Of a stretch of DNA of 64,000 nucleotides, positions 1 to 8,351 are shown in pieces. Location: NCBI GenBank assembly GCA_021782995.1, contig JAJXUI010000008.1, positions 1-64,000 on the forward strand. The letters are read 5' to 3'. The stretch's first letter is position 1. Each line of letters starts with the position of its first letter. The notes under the pieces are model-generated. The model searched no databases, was not told the origin of the DNA, and saw nothing but the letters and a program-made list of their open reading frames with translations. Source of the stretch: Pseudomonadota bacterium. GTDB taxonomy: Bacteria > Pseudomonadota > Gammaproteobacteria > Burkholderiales > Gallionellaceae. The position numbers and the translations under genes are program-made.

Positions 1-380
1 ACAGGCGGAGGTGTCCACAAGGCAGGCCGCATGGCAGCACAGAACCGTGCCAGCAAGGCTGCATCTGCACGGTCTGTCTTATTGCGTGCAAGCTCACTTT
101 GGGCAAAGCCTTTGATACGTGCGGGGTTTACTACGCTCACACGCCAGCCAGCCTCTACCAGATTGGTCGCCAGTAATTCACTGTATGGCCCGGTGGCTTC
201 CATGCAGAGATGAGTGTGTTCAGGCAATGCGCCACGATCATTGAGCCAGGCAGAAAAATCCTTGTGCCCTGCTGGTGTGTTGTCAAATACCTTGGATTTG
301 ATTTTATTGTTGATGAGTAATGCTATGTCGAATTTACGTTTGGCAACATCAATGCCAACCATGCAGGCAGTTTCGTTCAT
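1..380 (-). mobile_element. IS110-family transposase, N-terminal part, cut by window edge
   Basis: Reading the minus strand from the ATG at 380 gives an open frame of about 126 codons that runs off the left edge. It begins MNETACMVGIDVAKRKFDIA and contains CMEATGPYSELLA and RNKTDRADAALLARF. These are the DEDD RuvC-like N-terminal signatures of IS110-family transposases, which act without long terminal inverted repeats. The C-terminal serine recombinase-like half lies outside the window, so intactness cannot be judged. The roughly 110 bases between this start and the neighbouring transposase remnant would hold the element's left end, but I cannot define the terminus. Confidence 0.88.
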
Positions 381-490
381 CGTTCGTACCTTCCTCGTAT
401 GCAGGCTCTGTATGACTTACGTCTGGCCCAAGTTACCGTTCGGTTTAATTGAACGAGAAATGAACCGCAGCACCTATCTGACACACAGGC

Positions 491-1093
491 TCATACGCCT
501 TTAGTCTTGTCGATGTCTTGCGGTTCAGCCTGCTCAACACCTATATTGCAATGTATTTCGCTGGCAGCGTCAATATACGAGGTCTTGTCTTTTGCCTTGC
601 GCTGCCCGCTAATGATTCGGCTGACTCTGGAGTAATGCAATCCAAAGTGATCGCCTATTTCTTTCATTCCATAACCACCGCTATCGTATGCCATGATAAT
701 TGCCTCGTCTCGGCTGCTACTTTTCTTTACATAATGATCAATAGGTTTTGCCATGGCACGTCTTTGACCCAAGGGAACTTCGCTCAAGTCAGCATTAACC
801 GGAAATTTGGTCATCATGCGTTTCACAAAGGCTTCATTGCCTAGATAAATCTGGTTTTTCAGTTTGTCCCATAGCGCAGGTTGATTTTTCCCTTCCGACA
901 CAAATGATTTATAACGCTCGATTGCTACGCTTCTCCTTACGGCAAAGGAAGACAATATCCAATCCGTATTCAACCATAATGGGCTATCTGTCAGCCCGGC
1001 ACTGGCCCTGAAGCTGCTCCACGGCCAGTCTTGTGCGCTACGCACCATACGCGCCCTTACAGGATTCAGGACGATGTAGCGGGCAAGCTCAAA
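491..1093 (-). pseudogene. REP-associated (Y1/RAYT-type) transposase remnant, N-terminal half missing
   Basis: The frame opens directly after an in-frame stop at 1094-1096 and reads FELARYIVLNPVRARMV followed by WPWSSFRASAG. This is the C-terminal segment that follows the catalytic Y1 domain in RAYT (TnpA-REP) proteins. The HUH motif and catalytic tyrosine region that should precede it are absent. The remaining frame (an ATG at 1048 would give 185 residues) ends with a helix-turn-helix-like section (MKEIGDHFGLHYSRVSRII) typical of the RAYT C-terminus. Immediately upstream is a REP-like tail, so an internal deletion removed the 5' half. It cannot encode an active transposase. Confidence 0.8.
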
Positions 1094-1118
1094 TTATCAG
1101 GGACAGACCGCGATTTGT
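1094..1118 (-). repeat. REP-like end next to the RAYT remnant
   Basis: The minus strand carries AAATCGCGGTCTGTCCCTGA abutting the truncated RAYT frame. A GGTCTGTCCC-type sequence commonly sits at the boundary of RAYT genes, as I recall it from other proteobacteria. The role as a REP end is inference, since no second copy is visible in this window. Confidence 0.35.
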
Positions 1119-1124
1119 TTAAAT

Positions 1125-1679
1125 TCAAGTCTTCGGCCTCTGCGCCGACTTTGGCCGGAACGCCTTGATCAGTTCCTCGTTGGTCTCGATATACGGCCCG
1201 CCGATCAGATCAATGCAGTAAGGCACAGCGGCAAACACGCCATCCAGCGTTTCCTTGATCGCCTTGGGCTGGCCGGGCAGGTTGATGATGAGGCTGCCGC
1301 CACGGATCACCGCAACCTGGCGTGAGAGGATTGCGGTAGGTACATACTTCAGGCTGACGGCGCGCATCTGTTCGCCAAAGCCGGGCATCTCCTTGTGCGC
1401 GACGGCAAGGGTGGCTTCGGGGGTGACGTCGCGCGGTGCAGGGCCGGTACCACCGGTGGTGAGGATGAGGTGGCAGTGCTCGTCATCGGCCAGTTCAATC
1501 AGGTTGGCTTCGATGATGGGTTGCTCGTCGGGGATCAGGCGGGTGATGGCTTCCCAGGGTGAGGTGAGGGTGGCGGCAAACCAGTCTTGCAGCGCGGGGA
1601 TGCCTGCATCCTGATACACGCCGGTGCTGGCGCGGTCGCTGATGGAGATGAGGCCGATGCGTAGGGTTTGATCTGTCAT
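1125..1679 (-). CDS. mog: Molybdopterin adenylyltransferase (MogA)
   Basis: This 184-residue cytoplasmic protein of the MoCF-biosynthesis fold activates molybdopterin by adenylation before molybdate insertion. Visible signatures are the N-terminal RIGLISISDRASTG strand, the nucleotide-binding motif TTGGTGPAPRDVTPEAT and the INLPGQPKAIKE motif. The length is normal for Mog. It sits alone, about 25 bases after the FAD oxidoreductase on the same strand, so the two may be co-transcribed. A MoaB-type assignment is possible from the fold alone, but the PRDVTPEAT form and length favour Mog. The start ATG at 1679 agrees with the family N-terminus. Confidence 0.9.
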   Translation of the reverse strand: MTDQTLRIGLISISDRASTGVYQDAGIPALQDWFAATLTSPWEAITRLIPDEQPIIEANLIELADDEHCHLILTTGGTGPAPRDVTPEATLAVAHKEMPGFGEQMRAVSLKYVPTAILSRQVAVIRGGSLIINLPGQPKAIKETLDGVFAAVPYCIDLIGGPYIETNEELIKAFRPKSAQRPKT

Positions 1680-1703
1680 TTTGCGTCCTGTATCAATTGT
1701 ATT

Positions 1704-3146
1704 TTATAAAACCTTGCCGGGATTCATCAATCCCAGCGGGTCAAATGTGTCTTTGATCTGTTTCATCAATGCCAGCTCCAGCGGGGCTTTATAGCGTCTG
1801 ATTTCGTCTCGCTTCAATTGGCCGAGACCATGCTCCGCGCTGATGGTGCCTGAAAGCTGGTGCACGATGTCATATACGATGCGGTTGACCGACTCACTGT
1901 TGGCGAACAGTTCCGCATTGGCAACCGCATCCGGCATCGAGGCGTTGTAATGAATGTTGCCATCTCCAATATGGCCAAAGGCCACAATGCGGATGCCGGG
2001 AAAGGCCTGCTGCAATGCAGCATCGGATTGTTCTATGAGCTGTGGTACGCGGCTTACAGGCACGGCGATATCGTGTTTGATGCTTTTCCCTTCCAGCTTT
2101 TGTGCATCGCTGATGTTTTTGCGGAGGTTCCACCAGTGTTCAGCCTGCAGGTTGTTCTTGCTGATCTGGTATTCGATGACGCCTTCAGGGAAGGAGAGGA
2201 TGGCATCGTTCAGTATCTTGTTCAGCGGTGCATCCACGATGTCACCGAGCTCAGTGATGATGAGCCATTGATGTTTCTGGTTGAATGGCTCAAAGCAGTC
2301 GGGGTAATGCTTCAAGACGAGATCCAGGCAGGTGCGTGACACGATTTCAAAGGCATTGATGCGGTCGCCACAAGTTGCGCGCAGATGCGAAAGCAGCGAC
2401 ACTGCCGTTGCCGGACTATTCAGGGCGACAATGGCTGTTGTCCTGGCAAGCGGGAGCGGGTACAGCTTGATTACAGCGGCCGTAATAATGCCTAGCGTGC
2501 CTTCAGCGCCGATGAAGAGATGTTTCATGTCGTAGCCGGTATTGTCCTTGCGCAGGCTGCGCAAACCGTTCCAGATGCGGCCATCGGGCAGCACGACTTC
2601 CAGCCCAAGTACGAGTTCTCGCGTGTTGCCATATCGCAGCACATTTGCACCGCCGGCATTGGTAGAGAGGTTGCCGCCAATTTCACAGCGGCTGTCGATT
2701 GCGGACAGGCTGAGCGGGAAAAGTCGGTTGTGATGCAGGGCAATATCGCGAATGTTGCCCAGTGTGCAGCCAGCTTCCACAGTCATGGTGTAATTCACTG
2801 CATCAACTTCTCGGATGCGATTCATGCGGGAAAGATTGATCACCAGCTGTGGCATCTCGCTTTCCGCGAGGGGCACCGAGGCGCCGCACAAGCTGGTATT
2901 GCCACCCTGAGGCACGATGGCGATGCGATGTTGCCTGCAAAGTTTGACCAGCGCGCTGACCTGATTTGTGTCTGCCGGGAATACCACCGCCAGTGCCTCA
3001 CCAGAATAATTGCCGCGCTGGTCATTGGACCATGTAGATGTCGTCTGGCCGGTTTTGACAAATTCCGGGCCAAGCAGGGATTGCAGCGTTTCGATGAAGG
3101 GAGTGTTAGGCACGGTAAGGGTGGGTGCGGGAATATCTGGGTGCAA
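1704..3146 (-). CDS. FAD-linked oxidoreductase, GlcD / D-2-hydroxyacid dehydrogenase family
   Basis: This vanillyl-alcohol-oxidase-fold flavoprotein probably oxidises a D-2-hydroxy acid such as D-lactate, glycolate or D-2-hydroxyglutarate. The FAD_binding_4 half shows PQGGNTSLCGASVP, EIGGNLSTNAGGANVLRYG and GAEGTLGIITAAV. The C-terminal half shows VAFGHIGDGNIHYN, SAEHGLGQLKRDEI and the ending DPLGLMNPGKVL. The open frame extends to an ATG at 3299, but that would run through the upstream terminator and the end of the previous gene. I therefore prefer the TTG at 3146 (480 aa); a GTG at 3113 (469 aa) is the alternative. The exact substrate cannot be told from sequence. Confidence 0.85.
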   Translation of the reverse strand: MHPDIPAPTLTVPNTPFIETLQSLLGPEFVKTGQTTSTWSNDQRGNYSGEALAVVFPADTNQVSALVKLCRQHRIAIVPQGGNTSLCGASVPLAESEMPQLVINLSRMNRIREVDAVNYTMTVEAGCTLGNIRDIALHHNRLFPLSLSAIDSRCEIGGNLSTNAGGANVLRYGNTRELVLGLEVVLPDGRIWNGLRSLRKDNTGYDMKHLFIGAEGTLGIITAAVIKLYPLPLARTTAIVALNSPATAVSLLSHLRATCGDRINAFEIVSRTCLDLVLKHYPDCFEPFNQKHQWLIITELGDIVDAPLNKILNDAILSFPEGVIEYQISKNNLQAEHWWNLRKNISDAQKLEGKSIKHDIAVPVSRVPQLIEQSDAALQQAFPGIRIVAFGHIGDGNIHYNASMPDAVANAELFANSESVNRIVYDIVHQLSGTISAEHGLGQLKRDEIRRYKAPLELALMKQIKDTFDPLGLMNPGKVL

Positions 3147-3192
3147 TGATAGCAGGCCTGTAGCTGCACGGGAAAGAGCCTGGATAGGCAAA

Positions 3193-3222
3193 TAAAAACC
3201 CCCTGCAGGGCATGCAGGGGGG
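3193..3222 (-). terminator. Rho-independent terminator after the exported-protein gene
   Basis: A nine-pair GC-rich stem (CCCCCTGCA at 3199-3207 with TGCAGGGGG at 3213-3221) with a 5-base loop is followed on the minus strand by TTTTTATT. It lies 20 bases past the stop of the 321-residue protein gene and separates it from the FAD oxidoreductase. Confidence 0.85.
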
Positions 3223-3241
3223 AGCTGTAAGCATTGTCTGC

Positions 3242-4207
3242 TTATTTTTTCAGTGGTGTCACTGCGCGCTGTAATGAGTTGCGGATTGCTTCCGGACATT
3301 CCATGATATTCATGAAGCTGTGGGTACCCATCATTTTCAGGGTGGGGAAATTCAATGCTATCCGGAAGCGGGCGTACAGTGACAACACCTTCTTGTCATT
3401 GACCAGAATTTCATAGGGCAAGTGAGCAGTAGACTTCAGCTCTCCGAAGTCAATCACACTCATGATGTACTGGTCTGATTCAGGCGCACCGGTCATCATC
3501 GTGCCGAACTGGTCATCCATGCCTGGTGTGCTTTCTCGGGTCACTTTGGAGCCGGGTTTACCCTTCATCGCAACACCAAACAAGACTTCCTTGGTATTCG
3601 GGATGTCGATACGGTAGACCTTGGTGACACCTTCCGATCCGGATGCAAGACCATCCTCAACGGCTTTTACAGCTTCTTCATGGGTGGCAAAATCACCCAG
3701 TACGCTGGGTTCATCGAAGTATTCCATGCCTACCATATAGTGGTATTTGCGCATTTTCGCTGCGGTGGCGCCTTTGCCACCGAATTGCTGGAGTTTGCCC
3801 AGTGCCTTTTCCAGCAGGGCTGCAACGTTCTTGTAGTCATCCTTCATTCGATATCCGTTCGCCATATAGACCGGATTGGTATAGGAAACCTGCAACTCTC
3901 CTTTTACATTGGTGATGGCAACACGTTGCGCTGCACCAAAGCCGCCATTTTCAGACTGGGCTGCGTTTTTCAGCATGTCCGGATTGGTGATGATCAGGAT
4001 GGTGGCATTCTTGTAGGGGGAATAGGTGCCGACGATCGTGAAGCCATTTGCGGTGAGCGCCGCTTTGGTAGCGTTGACCTTGTCGGTCATGTTGCCGGCT
4101 TCAGCAGAGGCCAGTATGAAGGGTTGCAGCAATTCTTCATCTGCCTTGGCCTGGGTGATAGTAAGAAAAGCTGCGGTTGCGAGGAATAATGCCAATAGAC
4201 GTTTCAT
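3242..4207 (-). CDS. Exported protein of unknown function, DUF302-like N-terminal region
   Basis: This 321-residue protein has a clear Sec signal peptide (MKRLLALFLATAAFLTITQA, cleavage likely after AKA), so it is periplasmic or secreted. Residues of about 40-110 (KVNATKAALTANGFTIVGTY, then VAITNVKGELQVSYTNPVYM) resemble the DUF302 fold by pattern. The C-terminal half has no family I recognise. It contains no CxxCH haem site and no membrane segment after the signal. It lies 125 bases beyond the stop of cysG, the last dsr-operon gene, on the same strand, and ends at a strong terminator. It may therefore be transcribed with the sulfur-oxidation operon, but no function is assigned. Confidence 0.75.
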   Translation of the reverse strand: MKRLLALFLATAAFLTITQAKADEELLQPFILASAEAGNMTDKVNATKAALTANGFTIVGTYSPYKNATILIITNPDMLKNAAQSENGGFGAAQRVAITNVKGELQVSYTNPVYMANGYRMKDDYKNVAALLEKALGKLQQFGGKGATAAKMRKYHYMVGMEYFDEPSVLGDFATHEEAVKAVEDGLASGSEGVTKVYRIDIPNTKEVLFGVAMKGKPGSKVTRESTPGMDDQFGTMMTGAPESDQYIMSVIDFGELKSTAHLPYEILVNDKKVLSLYARFRIALNFPTLKMMGTHSFMNIMECPEAIRNSLQRAVTPLKK

Positions 4208-4332
4208 AACTCTTCCCTGATATGTTGTTGAAAGTATTGTATTTCCTTACTTTTGTGACCTTGAGGCCATCTCATTGTAGATACAGCATGTTAACTAATT
4301 TCTAGCCAGGTTGTGTAGATTGCATGAATCAC

Positions 4333-5724
4333 CTATTGCTGCTGGTCGGGCTTGAACCAGGTGAGCTTTCCCCGCAGGCTGACGACACCGCCGATGATGA
4401 TCAACGTTGGAGCTTGCAATGTATTGATTTCAGGCAATCCCGGCAATGTTGCTAGCGTGCCTGTGACGGTCTTCTGCTGCGGGCGTGTACCTTGCTGCAC
4501 AATCGCGGCAGGGGTGTCCGGGCTGAGGCCGTGCTCGATCAATTTTGCGCTCAGCATTTCCAGACCTTGCAGGCCCATATAGACCACGATAGTTTGCTTG
4601 GGACGTGCCAGCATTTCCCAGTCCAGATCCATGCTGTTGTCCTTCAGGTGGCCGGTGACAAACACGCAGGCCTGCGAATAGTCGCGGTGTGTCAGCGGGA
4701 TACCCGCATAGGTGGATACACCGGAGGCAGCAGTGATGCCGGGCACCACCTGGAACGGGATGTTGTTCTCGAACAGTTCTTCGATTTCTTCACCGCCGCG
4801 GCCGAAGATGAAGGGATCACCGCCTTTCAGGCGGAGTACGCGCTTGCCTTCCTTGGCCAGGCGCACCAGCAGTTTGTTGATGTTTTCCTGCGGCATGGTA
4901 TGGTTGCCACGCATCTTGCCGACGAATATACGCTCGGCATCGCGACGGGTCATGTCGACGATGGGGGCGGACACAAGATTGTCATACAGCACGACATCAG
5001 CCTTTTGCATCAGGCGCAGCGCCTTGAAAGTGAGCAGGTCGGGATCGCCAGGGCCGGCGCCGACCAGGAACACTTCACCGATGGCTTTCTGTTCTCCGCG
5101 CGTCTCGCGCTCGACCTTTTCCCGCAGCATTTTTTCGGCCGAGGCTACATCGTCTGCGAAAATCTTTTCGGCAATCGGGCCTTCGAATACTTCTTCCCAG
5201 AAGATGCGGCGCTTTTCCGGTACGGCGATCATATCCTTGATCAGCATTCTGAATTTTGCTGAAAATGCAGCCAGCCTGCTGTAAGCCTGCGGGATCATGG
5301 TTTCGAGCTTGCCGCGCAGCATGCGAATCAGGACCGGTGAGGCGCCACCGCTGGAAAACGCCACCACGATGGGCGAGCGGTCAAGGATAGAGGGCATGAT
5401 GAAGGTGCAGAGCTCAGGGTTGTCCACCACATTCACCGGCAGGTTACGGGCCTTGGCGTCTTGCGATACCGCCTGATTGACGGCCTCATCGTCTGTAGCC
5501 GCAACAACCAGCATGTGGCCTTCAATGTGTTTGACCTGATAGCGTTCGGCAATATGTGAAATGTTCTGCATGTCGGCGTAGGCGGGATGCAGTTCTGGCG
5601 AGACCACGGTCACTCGTGCGCCTGCCTGCACCATCAAGGAGGCTTTACGCACGGAAACTTCGCCGCCACCGACGACCAGGCATGACTTGCCTTTGACATT
5701 CAAGAAAATTGGCAGGTAATCCAT
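4333..5724 (-). CDS. cysG: Siroheme synthase, trifunctional (CysG)
   Basis: This 463-residue fusion makes siroheme from uroporphyrinogen III by C2/C7 methylation, NAD-dependent dehydrogenation and iron insertion. The N-terminal dehydrogenase/ferrochelatase part shows the Rossmann motif CLVVGGGEVSVRKA and SSGGASPVLIRMLRGKLE. From about residue 215 the SAM-dependent methyltransferase shows VFLVGAGPGDPDLLT, LRLKGGDPFIFGRGGEE and VVPGITAASGVSTYAGIPLTHR. The gene follows dsrN by 12 bases at the end of the dsr operon. Siroheme is the DsrAB cofactor, so co-expression supplies it. No good Shine-Dalgarno is visible; the leader is AT-rich. Confidence 0.95.
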   Translation of the reverse strand: MDYLPIFLNVKGKSCLVVGGGEVSVRKASLMVQAGARVTVVSPELHPAYADMQNISHIAERYQVKHIEGHMLVVAATDDEAVNQAVSQDAKARNLPVNVVDNPELCTFIMPSILDRSPIVVAFSSGGASPVLIRMLRGKLETMIPQAYSRLAAFSAKFRMLIKDMIAVPEKRRIFWEEVFEGPIAEKIFADDVASAEKMLREKVERETRGEQKAIGEVFLVGAGPGDPDLLTFKALRLMQKADVVLYDNLVSAPIVDMTRRDAERIFVGKMRGNHTMPQENINKLLVRLAKEGKRVLRLKGGDPFIFGRGGEEIEELFENNIPFQVVPGITAASGVSTYAGIPLTHRDYSQACVFVTGHLKDNSMDLDWEMLARPKQTIVVYMGLQGLEMLSAKLIEHGLSPDTPAAIVQQGTRPQQKTVTGTLATLPGLPEINTLQAPTLIIIGGVVSLRGKLTWFKPDQQQ

Positions 5725-5736
5725 TGAAATTTGTAA

Positions 5737-7152
5737 CTATATGAATAAATTGAATTGTTTGTTGCTATCAGAAAGTGTATCTGACTGCTGCAGCTTATGT
5801 TTCCGTACAAAATCGACAAACCGCGATGCCCAATGGCAGTTACCGACGCTGCGCTGGTGGGTATAGCATGCCAGCATATTATGCAGCATCAGGCCGTCAT
5901 GCTCGCCATCAATGCCATGTCCCCGCTCCATTTTAAAGGCGAATTTCGTATCGGCCGGCAGGTTATCCAGGCTGGAATAATGAAACTCATGGGCACGAAT
6001 GGTTTTCTCGTTTGATTCATGTGCTTGCCAGGGGTGATTTTTGTTTGCAGTCAATGTTACGTAGCCACGCCCAACTGGCTTTTCGTGCATCACGATATCG
6101 CCAGGTATTGCGCCAACCATGGCATGGGTTTTTCCCTGATACGAGATGTTGCGCGACAAATACATCAATCCACCGCATTCCGCGTACACAGGCATTCCGT
6201 TGTTGACGGCAGTGCCGATGGCATGACGCATGCCCGTGTTGGCCTCCAGTTCGGCTGCCAGCATTTCTGGAAAACCTCCGCCGATAAACAGGCCATCCAC
6301 CTCTGGTAGTTGCTGGTCGCGGGTCGTGTCAAACGGGATGATTTCTGCGCCTTCGGCGCGCATGGCATCAAAATCATCCGCATAATAAAAGCCGAACGCA
6401 CGGTCATGCGCAACGCCGATGCGCACTTTGGGTTGCGGGGCGGCATAAATCGCTGCGTGTGGCGGTGTATTGATTGCAGCAGTTCGGGACAGGTCGATGA
6501 GTTTGTCCAGATCCACCTGTGTTTCAACGGCATCGCCAAGCAATTGAATCAGCTGAGTTGCTTCTGTCGATTCATTGCTGGGCATCAGTCCCAGGTGGCG
6601 TTCGTCTATAGACAGCCGCTTGTCATGCTGAATTGCGCCGATCACTGGCACATCGGTGTAATGATGGATGACTTCTCTCAGCTTGGACTCATGCCGGCTA
6701 CCACCTAGATTATTCAGAATTACGCCGGCAATGTGGATGTCCCTGTCGAAAGCCTGGTATCCCAGGATCAACGGTGCGATGCCGCGCGTCATGCCTCGCG
6801 CATCGATCACCAGCACCACAGGCAGGTTCAGCAGCTTCGCAATGGCTGCATTGCTGTTGCTGCCATCCAGCGCCAGACCGTCATACAGGCCCTTGTTGCC
6901 TTCAACCAGGTTGAATTCGGACAGGTTATTGCCGAATGTTGTTTCAACCTGTTCCGGCTGCATCAGGTAGAGATCAAGATTGCGGCAGGTGCGCCCACTG
7001 GCCTGGCTCAGCCACATCGGGTCGATGTAATCCGGTCCTTTTTTGAAGGGCTGAACGGAAACGCCGCGTCTTTTCAACGCGGCGCAAATTCCGATACTGA
7101 CCGTGGTTTTTCCGGAGGATTTGTGGGCGGCAGAAATCAGCACCCGGTTCAT
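5737..7152 (-). CDS. dsrN: Siroheme amidase DsrN (cobyrinate a,c-diamide synthase family)
   Basis: This 471-residue CobB/CbiA-family glutamine amidotransferase has an N-terminal ATP-binding domain with AAHKSSGKTTVSIGI. Its C-terminal class I glutamine amidotransferase domain has the nucleophile cysteine in YAECGGLMYLSRNI and a catalytic-type histidine in RAHEFHYSSL. In dsr operons this family is DsrN, thought to amidate siroheme to the siroamide form used by DsrAB. The dsr context, the four-base gap to dsrP and the adjacent cysG favour that over cobalamin synthesis. No other cobalamin genes are nearby. The family alone cannot exclude cobyrinate as substrate. Confidence 0.9.
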   Translation of the reverse strand: MNRVLISAAHKSSGKTTVSIGICAALKRRGVSVQPFKKGPDYIDPMWLSQASGRTCRNLDLYLMQPEQVETTFGNNLSEFNLVEGNKGLYDGLALDGSNSNAAIAKLLNLPVVLVIDARGMTRGIAPLILGYQAFDRDIHIAGVILNNLGGSRHESKLREVIHHYTDVPVIGAIQHDKRLSIDERHLGLMPSNESTEATQLIQLLGDAVETQVDLDKLIDLSRTAAINTPPHAAIYAAPQPKVRIGVAHDRAFGFYYADDFDAMRAEGAEIIPFDTTRDQQLPEVDGLFIGGGFPEMLAAELEANTGMRHAIGTAVNNGMPVYAECGGLMYLSRNISYQGKTHAMVGAIPGDIVMHEKPVGRGYVTLTANKNHPWQAHESNEKTIRAHEFHYSSLDNLPADTKFAFKMERGHGIDGEHDGLMLHNMLACYTHQRSVGNCHWASRFVDFVRKHKLQQSDTLSDSNKQFNLFI

Positions 7153-7156
7153 GTTG

Positions 7157-8347
7157 TCAATCGTCGTTCTTGCTTGCTACAGCAGCATCGTGAGGGAAGG
7201 TGTTGAGTACGCGGTTGCTGACCAGCGCGATGAGATAGGCAACGGCCAAGCCACCCAGGCCGAGGAAGATTTCAGGCACTGATGGAGCATAATGTGCGAT
7301 CTGCCCATCGCCGAAAGTGCTGCTGACTTCATATCCCGGGAAGATGGACAGCGGGAAAGCCTGGCCGCCAATGATGAAGCTGTAGAGGAAGGCAAAACTG
7401 CCCATGATTACCAGTACGGAAGCAGCCACAACCGATTTTGCACCGCCGAAGCCGGGAAGGTAGAGCAGTACCATCGGCAGCAGGCTGCCGATGATGACAT
7501 AGCCGATCCAGAAAACCTGTGGATATACACCACCATCGCGCAGGAAAAACATTTCAAATGCAGTCTGTTTGGCGAAATACAGATTGGTCATATGGTAGGC
7601 GGCGACCAGGTACAGTGAGCTGATCACGAATGTACCCAGCAGGTTCTTCATGCGCTTCAGCATCGTGGCATCCACGGCTGTGCAGTTCCACGCAAACATG
7701 GAAGCCTGGGCAATCAGGAATACCGCCATGCCCCATGCAAATGACAGTACGATGAACAAGGGTGGCAGCAAGGCGGATGCATAAGCCTGGCGTGCGGCAA
7801 GGAAAGCAAAGATGAAGCCGGTACCGGAAGTCAGGATCACGCGCCAGGCAAACATCAGCAATCCAGCCGGTTTGGACCACATGTTCAGGTGCTTCTGCAT
7901 GATGGTCCACAGGTAGACTGCGGCAAAACCGAAGAATCCGCTATACAGGAAAATATTCCATGCGAATACCGAGGTTGGATTGAAATGCGTGGCGGCGACA
8001 ATGATGCGGTCCGGGCGGCCAAGATCCAGCATCAGCACGGACAGGCCGCCTGCCAGCAGGGAGACAGCCAGTAGCCCGGCCAGCGGCGTACGTGATTTGT
8101 ATGAAGTCTTGCCGAATACGGTACCGATGGAACCGATATTCAGTACGCCGGAAGCGGCTACGATCATGAATATCGCAAATACGTGCGGGGTGCCCCAGAC
8201 GACCTGGTTGTTCATGCCGGTGATGATATGCCCGTGCTCTTCCATTGCATGCATGGCAAGGAATCCGAACAGCGCGAACAGCAGGCCGATGGCTACCAGG
8301 GCATAGAAGTAAACAGATTCATTACGTGAAAATTTTTGTGATGACAT
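7157..8347 (-). CDS. dsrP: DsrP, NrfD-family membrane subunit of DsrMKJOP
   Basis: This 396-residue polytopic membrane protein is of the NrfD/PsrC quinone-interacting type, with about ten hydrophobic helices. It begins MSSQKFSRNESVYFYALV and contains LMLDLGRPDRII, the conserved loop of the family. It is expected to exchange electrons between the quinone pool and the periplasmic DsrO/DsrJ. The frame stays open upstream to 8566, but that part overlaps dsrO out of frame. I use the ATG at 8347, four bases after the dsrO stop, which gives the usual NrfD length. Confidence 0.93.
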   Translation of the reverse strand: MSSQKFSRNESVYFYALVAIGLLFALFGFLAMHAMEEHGHIITGMNNQVVWGTPHVFAIFMIVAASGVLNIGSIGTVFGKTSYKSRTPLAGLLAVSLLAGGLSVLMLDLGRPDRIIVAATHFNPTSVFAWNIFLYSGFFGFAAVYLWTIMQKHLNMWSKPAGLLMFAWRVILTSGTGFIFAFLAARQAYASALLPPLFIVLSFAWGMAVFLIAQASMFAWNCTAVDATMLKRMKNLLGTFVISSLYLVAAYHMTNLYFAKQTAFEMFFLRDGGVYPQVFWIGYVIIGSLLPMVLLYLPGFGGAKSVVAASVLVIMGSFAFLYSFIIGGQAFPLSIFPGYEVSSTFGDGQIAHYAPSVPEIFLGLGGLAVAYLIALVSNRVLNTFPHDAAVASKNDD

Positions 8348-8351
8348 GTGC

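Noticed and set aside
31-504. Two plus-strand frames at the left edge
   Set aside because: They are antisense to the IS110 transposase and its upstream end.
3147-3299. N-terminal extension of the FAD oxidoreductase to 3299
   Set aside because: It would translate through the terminator at 3193-3222 and into the upstream gene; the sequence is unlike the family.
5737-7152. Cobalamin biosynthesis gene cobB
   Set aside because: The family is right, but the dsr operon position and lack of other cobalamin genes make DsrN the better call.
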